Assembly (NCBI RefSeq): GCF_000524195.1
Contig: NW_020170407.1
Coordinates: forward strand, 785,919-849,918
Direction of reading: 5' to 3'
Source of the DNA: Echinococcus granulosus
Taxonomy: Eukaryota > Platyhelminthes > Cestoda > Cyclophyllidea > Taeniidae
DNA length: 64,000 bases
The notes below the pieces were generated by a model. That model saw nothing but the letters and a program-made list of their open reading frames with translations. It ran no database searches and was not told the origin of the DNA. Every line of letters starts with the position of its first letter. Within the stretch, counting starts at the first letter, position 1. Position numbers and translations under genes: made by a program. Positions 57,901 through 64,000 of the stretch are shown piece after piece.

Positions 57901-58604
57901 AAAAATGGTCCGTGCGCCACTGATCTTTTAGATTATGCATTTCCCAGTGGTGCATTTAAATATCACATAATGCTAAAATTAATACGATATAATTCGAAAC
58001 ATGGCTACGCTAAGTAAAAAAATTTTAGAGTGATTCATAACTTTACGCACACTTTAAGGTAAAAAACGAATGACGTGGGGAAAAAATGACGACTTTATAG
58101 CCCAAAGAATAGGTGCAGTCGAACTCAAATTCGATTTTTGCATTTTAAGTCTCTTAGAACACCAATTTTCAATTAATTTTTAGGCAAAGAATCTTGCGTC
58201 ATAAACAACGTAGTGCATAAGATTCAAATTTCACAGCACAAAGGTGTATGTGTTTATTCGTCTCAACGTTCTCGGTTATCGGCAGGGATTTCCAAAAATA
58301 TCCTGCGGGTGTGTGCGATCCCGTTTGTGTCTACGTGGCCTTATATTTTATTTAATATTTTATAGATTTTTCTTGATTGCCATTCCAAATTCAAGTAAAC
58401 AGTGTCATCTAATTTTTAACGCCATGTTAACTCCTCTATACTTTTATTTGTGAACATTTGGGTGATCTGTTCCGTTTTTTGAACGTGTAAAGAGAATGTA
58501 CTTCTACTCTTGTGGCTTATAACAGTATCCTTTGTAGACTCGGTGTTACTTGCAAGACTCTACTCGTCCACTATTTTATTCAATAATTCTTGTGTTTGAC
58601 GGAA
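57901..58604. other. Upstream flank of the ASNSD1-like gene
   Basis: AT-rich intergenic sequence. Nothing recognisable besides short open frames. Confidence 0.4.
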
Positions 58605-61600
58605 ATGTGTGGGATTCTCCTCTGTACTTCTACGAACTACGAAGTTTGTGATACTACTTCTTTTTTGATGACTGATAGAAATTTAGCAGCTTCGACCACT
58701 CTGCTCTTGATAACCGAGGTCTAGTTTCTCTGCCGATGCGGGACTTCTCTCTCGGAGGCATCGAATACAAGGCGTATGGGAGTATTTTCTTAATACAAAA
58801 TCCTGCCTTCTGTTCTCGACCATCAGAGGTTCCAGATTCCATTCTCCTCTGGAATGGTAGGGTTTATAACCACCAATCGTCCGTGTCGGATACTCAATAT
58901 ATTGTCGAGAAACTGACTGCTTGTGATGGTTCTACCGATGCCATAATTCGCCTCTTTGGTCCCATATGCGGTCCTTTCGCCTTCATTCTTGTGAAAAGAT
59001 CAGCAAAACGAATATTTTTCGGACGTGACAAGTTTGGTCGGCGTTCACTTGTCTGCAATTCCGATCTCTCTCATTTGGGCAGCCTCTGTCGTTCAGATGT
59101 ACGTCCTAGTTTCACTTATAAGTAACTGTAATTTGTATATTGGTTTTGAATTTTAGAACGGAATTTTTACTGAAGTCCCAGCCTCGGGAATATACGTGGC
59201 TTCTGCAACAACAGGCGGGGGATTTCGAGTCGATTCTTGGTATCCCTGGTCCGAAGATCACCTGCAATTTTGGCTTTCACATCCTTTTAACGCGTCTGTG
59301 AAAAGTGAATCCGTCTTGAGCCATTCTGAGTTGAGAACCCTTCAACACTTTGATAGGCACGAACCAGCAAATATTCTACTGAGTCTCCTTAAAGAAGCTG
59401 TTGCTGTTGGGGTTCGCCTAGTTGCACCAACTTGCCAAACATGTTTTAAATCAGGTACCAAATCGTCGTGCTTACACACTCGAATTGGCGTTCTCTTCTC
59501 AGGGGGCCTTGATTCAGCCGTTATCGCAGCCCTAGCTGACGGGTAATCGGACCCTTTATATATTTCGATGTTATCTACACCACGTTTGCAAATTGACCCT
59601 CCTTTAAGGATACCTTTCGTCTTTTAAACAGACGCAGGTGTCTTTATTAGACTAGAGCGAGATATTTTTAATCCAGACATAAGCTTGACTTAGTATTATT
59701 CTTGAGATCTTTTGTATTTGTGTGATTGTCGCTCGCATCTCTTTTGGGGAATTAAGACCCCATTGTTGGAACTATTAACATATTTACTACATAAAGCAAC
59801 GGGCCTACTTTGCATGTTATCTTTCCGCATTTGTGCGGTCTTTTACGTCTTCATATCAAAAATCCTACTTGATAATCTGTGGCACTGTCAATGTTGAACG
59901 GTCAAATGGGCATTGAATGCGCTTTCGGTCTTTTGTGGAAAGTGAAGAAATTAAAGATAATGCTTGAAATGCCAACTATCGGTTTAAAGGAGCCTGTGGA
60001 GACCGGATTCACGTTATGCTATTTCGGTAACCATCGAATGCAACGACAATATCAGTGATTGAAGCTTTTGTAGATAAACCATAGATTATTTTGAGATTGA
60101 AGTAATTTCCATATCTATTTTTCTTTTTCTTGGAGGTCGGCACTGCAATTCTTGCAGTAGCATCTTACCGGCTGTCCCAGCGAAACGTGGGCTCACAATT
60201 TGGCCGAGTGATTTTAAAATAAACAGGAAAATATAATTTCATACCATTTTAACCATTGAGTGCTTCCGATCCTGTTTGTTTGAACCTTTTAACTATTTAC
60301 GTATTATATTAATCTACTCCCCTTCCGGCGAATACTTTCCTATGCTACCCAATATTTCATATGATATAGCTGTTTAGTTTCCAATGAAACGGTGTGTTCG
60401 ATCTCTTCGTTGTATTTCTTGTGATTGTCTAATTGTCAAATATTTGACTAAAATGGAATTAAAACGATGCTAAACCGAAACTTGCTGCAAGTTGTGCATT
60501 TTGGACCAAAATGAAAGTGGAGAATCAAAATAAGTGCTTCTTAATTTGAATGACAAGAAGATTCATTGGAAGATATAAAGTACGCTCAAAGAGCTCATTA
60601 CTAAGATTGTGTCAGAGGGTTCTTCCGATTGCCATTCTAGCAGGGTGACATTTCTCTGCAATCTGTTTTGCTTCAAATGAAATTTCTATTCATCACTGAA
60701 AAACAAGTGCGCTTTTTGCCGTATCAGGGTTACTTTTTTGCTTACAATGATGTAGATTATTTTCTACATCCATGCTTAATTCTGCCTGTAAATGACGACT
60801 AATCTTTTTGTACTAACAAATAATATTAATTACGAAGCCAGCGAAGCACTATTATATCTGGATGATGTGTGCATCGGCAAAGTGGGTTGTACTATTACCT
60901 GTAGAAAATTACGGTTTTGTTGCGAAGGGCAGGTCAGGCATGAGACAAAGGGAATTCGAGAATTGGATATCGTGGAACGATGTGTATATTGTCGTTGCCT
61001 TTCTCAATATGCTTTCCATAACATTTAGCAGAGTGCGAATCATTTTCCAGACGCAAACGTTACTTTTAAGCAGTGTTCAGTTTGCCCACATGGTGTTATG
61101 ACATGTTGAGCTAATATTTCCGCCGTGTTGCTTGTCACTTCCATACTGCATTTGTTAATTATGTGCATACCAGGCAATATTCCATCCAAATTTTTTTGAC
61201 TTTGCCTCCTTCTATTTTCCCAGTAAAGAATATAACGTTTATGTGCGATAAAAGACTGATAAAATCTTCAAACTAATGGAGTAAGCCCCGTTTGTGTACT
61301 GCTTCGTAATGTTCACTTATTGTAAAATGGAATTGAAAGTGGGTGTTTGATAGACAAATCGGTTTTAGCTCGACAATCGGCAGGCATTTGGTGTTCCCAT
61401 GCACCAAAATATTTTATTGGCTAATTAATATTGTCAAACGCAACAGAATAAACAATTAATCATGATCTTCTGTTTCTGTGACTGAAATTGAGATACGGGA
61501 TGGATAAATTGCACTACTCACGTCTACTCTCTTACTTCGTAGATCGAGCACTCGAATTTTTCGAGCCAACATTGCTTACATTTTATAAGCCGATAAAGCA

Positions 61601-63755
61601 GCACCTATTTTCCAGTTAATCAACTGGACTTTTCTCGCCTTTTTTCAAACTACAATAGAATTTACATTTTTCGGATTGCTATGTTGTTGGGGGTTGACAT
61701 AATGTGGGGAACATTGCTCAGCTTTCATTACAATCAGGAAAATGATTCCCTTTGCCTGACAGAATATAGCTCTAGACGCTATTTACAAAGCGTTTAGTTT
61801 CGAGTCGAAATTTGCTTTTTTGCCTGAGATTAGTACGGTTGGACGAACTGTGACAGTTGCTCATTTCAGTCAGCAAAAAGTGCTTGGAGGTCCGAGTGGT
61901 TGCATTTTTGTTATAGCTTTTTAAAAGCCAGGTGTTTCCACCGACTTTTGTCTAATTCCTTTCATCGTAGTCTCACCCATTTGGTTGCAACTGATGTAAC
62001 CTATATCCCATTAAGTTGTGATGTACGCTGCCCAAATCGACTTAAAACTTTTTGATATTGTCAGATTCATTAATCTACTTTGCCTATTATTAGTAAAAAA
62101 CCTATTGAGAATAGTAATACCGCATTGTTTTGGTTCGTCTCGATATACCGGTGGTGGAGGAAGTCGTGCATTGAGATGGCTTTTCTTATGACTCGTGTTT
62201 ACCTCATGTGGTGGAACCTTTCTAGCTACCCAGCGTCTGTACTGTGTGCGGATGGAATTATGTACTGCCTTCCTACTGATTCACGTGCTGTCTAGAATGG
62301 AGGCATAAACCTCGATTTCATCTGATTTGAGCTCATCGTTGCTCATTTTAAGCGCAGGCAAGGCCCTTCATGCGGGTCATCTTTGAATAATCCTAAAGTG
62401 GTAAAAACGGCAAATCTCCGTCCTTTTGACCAACACTTCCCACGTTTGCTAACCACGCTCTCGCCCAACAAACTTTTGCTTATGGATCGGGTTGCCAATA
62501 CTACATTTATTTAAATTTGGAGGTTGATTAGAAAATAATACTGTCTTTCAACCTGGTTATACGTGATTTCACGATGGTTATTCCAAAATATGGGGAATTA
62601 GAAATTGCTCTGAAAATGAATCATCTGTTTAAAATAAGGGTAAAGCATCTTCACAATGCAGAAGCCGGACTGATCACATTCAAGTGCAAGGAGTATGAAC
62701 TTGGAATCCATCGTTTTTGATTTACCGTTGGTGCTTCCGGTTTTTTCTTCATAGCAAAGCATGTAAGAAATCTAACATGCCTATTAAATATTTCAAAACC
62801 TGTGTGCATCCAAAAAGAAATATCATGGTCATGTTAACTTTTATCACTTTAAGGTGCCTTCCACCCGATCAGCCAGTTGATCTCATTAATGTTGCATTCC
62901 AACACCTCCAAAGGGGAAATCGACGTTCAAAACGACGAGGGTGAGTCCTGTTAAGAAACAAAGAATTTGTACTATCGTGATATATCAGGAGAGGCTCTAT
63001 CGACAGAAGGAATCCAACGTACTTATCAAAAGTCATTCGTATCGCCTCAAATACACCTCTTTTATATACGCTTTGAAGATATTTCTGTACTCATGATGAT
63101 TCCTTTATGCTATAATCAGTTTTCTCAAGGAGGTACTCATGAACCACCAATTTTGGTTCTTGAAACGGGAAGAATAACGCACCCAAAATTATGTATTCTT
63201 GACTTCTTCTGCAGCGTATTTTGACCGACGTTTTTCTAAACCTTGACATTGTGATCTTAATAAATTATGAAAGTGTACTAGACATTTTAAACCAATACAG
63301 TCTATCTAAAAGGGTTTTCTGATTTTCCTCAGATTTTACACAGTGCACATGGTTTTGTTGTTAAAAAACCATTGTTTTATATTTGAAGAACTCAGTAATA
63401 CGTTGCATATATTCTTACACATTCGTTCAGGTTTAATTTGTTTCTTTTCATGGGACGGCCTAAAAAGTTGTACGAAAATGATCTGCATTTGAAATAGTTT
63501 GAAGTTCCCCTACATCCAGAAAGCTTGATTTATCCTGCTTTTGGATTTTTTCAAGGACATGTAGATGACATAACACTTGATTTTGTGTAACCATCCTGTT
63601 TGTTGAAAATTCTGTGCTTCAGAGGTTGCGATGCTGACACCGCTTCTCAGCAGAAATACGCTTCACCAGACAGTGCTCCAGATAGACAGACTGCATTGAG
63701 CAGTTTTGAGGAACTGCGGCAGTTAAATCCAAACCGACATTGGCACCTGGTCTTG
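58605..63755 (+). CDS. ASNSD1: Asparagine synthetase domain-containing protein 1-like, 5' part, runs off the window
   Basis: ASNSD1 proteins combine a class II glutamine amidotransferase fold with an asparagine-synthetase-type ATP-pyrophosphatase domain; their exact reaction is not settled. Exons 58605-58643, 58679-59098, 59157-59542, 62854-62940 and 63623-63755 join in phase to 355 residues, and the protein should continue beyond the last donor (GTAAGA at 63756). The start gives MCGILLCT, with the catalytic-type cysteine at position 2. The amidotransferase part shows DNRGLVSLP, ILLWNGRVYN, IFFGRDKFGRRSLV and TEVPASGIYVAS. The ATP-binding P-loop is GVLFSGGLDSAVIAALAD (about residues 264-281), followed by PDQPVDLINVAFQHL and SAPDRQTALSSFEELRQLNP. 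Intron 1 is only 35 nt (GTTTGT...GATAG) and is needed to bring the N-terminus into frame. Intron 3 is 3.3 kb. Downstream exons, including the rest of the synthetase domain, are not in the window or are not recognisable. Confidence 0.9.
59891..60220 (+). mobile_element. Possible PIF/Harbinger-type transposase fragments in ASNSD1 intron 3
   Basis: A 55-codon open frame at 59891-60058 contains GIECAFGLLWKVKKLKIML, resembling the conserved segment around the last catalytic residue of Harbinger-type DDE transposases (typically hydrophobic-E-AFG-LK-RW). A separate stretch at 60134-60220 reads EVGTAILAVASYRLSQRNVG then SQFGRVILK, resembling the helix-turn-helix portion (VA-AL--LA, YR-VG--FG) that normally precedes it. 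The order is inverted relative to an intact transposase, so these would be rearranged fragments. Resemblance is by eye only. Confidence 0.3.
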
Positions 63756-64000
63756 GTAAGATCATCCTTCCTAATTGTTGCGCGCTCATATCAATTCAGG
63801 CAATTTTTCATAAGGGCACAAGTTTTTTGAAATATCCCCTTCGAGCCAACGAACTTCGTCACGTTCAATAAGAAGTGGCCAATCTAGTGCATTTGTCACT
63901 CTGAGAACCATCGTAACAACACATAATGGGGATGGTTGGCTCCTAGTTAAAGATTCTTAATGATATTCTTTCATATTGTATAATTAGGATTTGCACCAAT
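63756..64000. other. Right edge of the window
   Basis: Intron sequence after the fifth ASNSD1 exon. A patch near 63842-63935 vaguely recalls the next ASNSD1 segment but contains stops and a frame change, so no exon is called. Confidence 0.35.

Overview
The window is eukaryotic nuclear DNA carrying six spliced protein-coding genes with GT-AG (and two GC-AG) introns. Intron sizes are bimodal: many of 35-80 nt and several of 1-4 kb. The exon structure, an overall AT-rich background, Ty3/gypsy fossils and a short TG...CA terminal-repeat family of about 195 bp together suggest a parasitic flatworm, most likely a tapeworm. The terminal repeat resembles in size and layout the TRIM elements described in taeniid cestodes, but I cannot confirm family or species from sequence alone.

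Layout from left to right: (1) 67-8083 (+) a complete nine-exon cAMP-dependent protein kinase catalytic subunit. (2) 10.44-14.0 kb (-) a decayed Ty3/gypsy pol (RT, RNase H, integrase) with a gag/protease-side tail. (3) 14.83-about 33.4 kb (+) a MAP7/ensconsin-family microtubule protein whose extreme 3' end is uncertain. (4) 34.24-34.44 kb a solo LTR with a 4-bp target duplication, then a second gypsy fossil at 37.0-37.8 kb (-). (5) 38.67-45.59 kb (+) a complete 14-exon AP-1 gamma-adaptin. (6) 47.08-49.72 kb (-) a synaptogyrin (MARVEL family) with one central exon unresolved. (7) 50.11-50.94 kb a short non-coding LTR element with primer-binding site, polypurine tract and 3' LTR. (8) 51.77-53.22 kb a coding-like but broken tract. 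(9) 53.59-54.83 kb (-) an SLC35F1/F2-type transporter. (10) 57.43-57.63 kb another solo LTR beside two phase-compatible exons of an unidentified membrane protein (57.66-57.86 kb, -). (11) 58.61 kb to the right edge (+) the 5' two-thirds of an ASNSD1-type asparagine-synthetase-domain protein, whose long intron 3 contains possible Harbinger-type transposase fragments.

The genes do not form an operon or pathway. Three of them touch vesicle or membrane traffic (AP-1 gamma, synaptogyrin, SLC35F) and two are conserved signalling or cytoskeletal genes (PKA-C, MAP7). All exon boundaries were assigned by hand from splice motifs, reading-phase continuity and remembered family motifs; no alignment was run.
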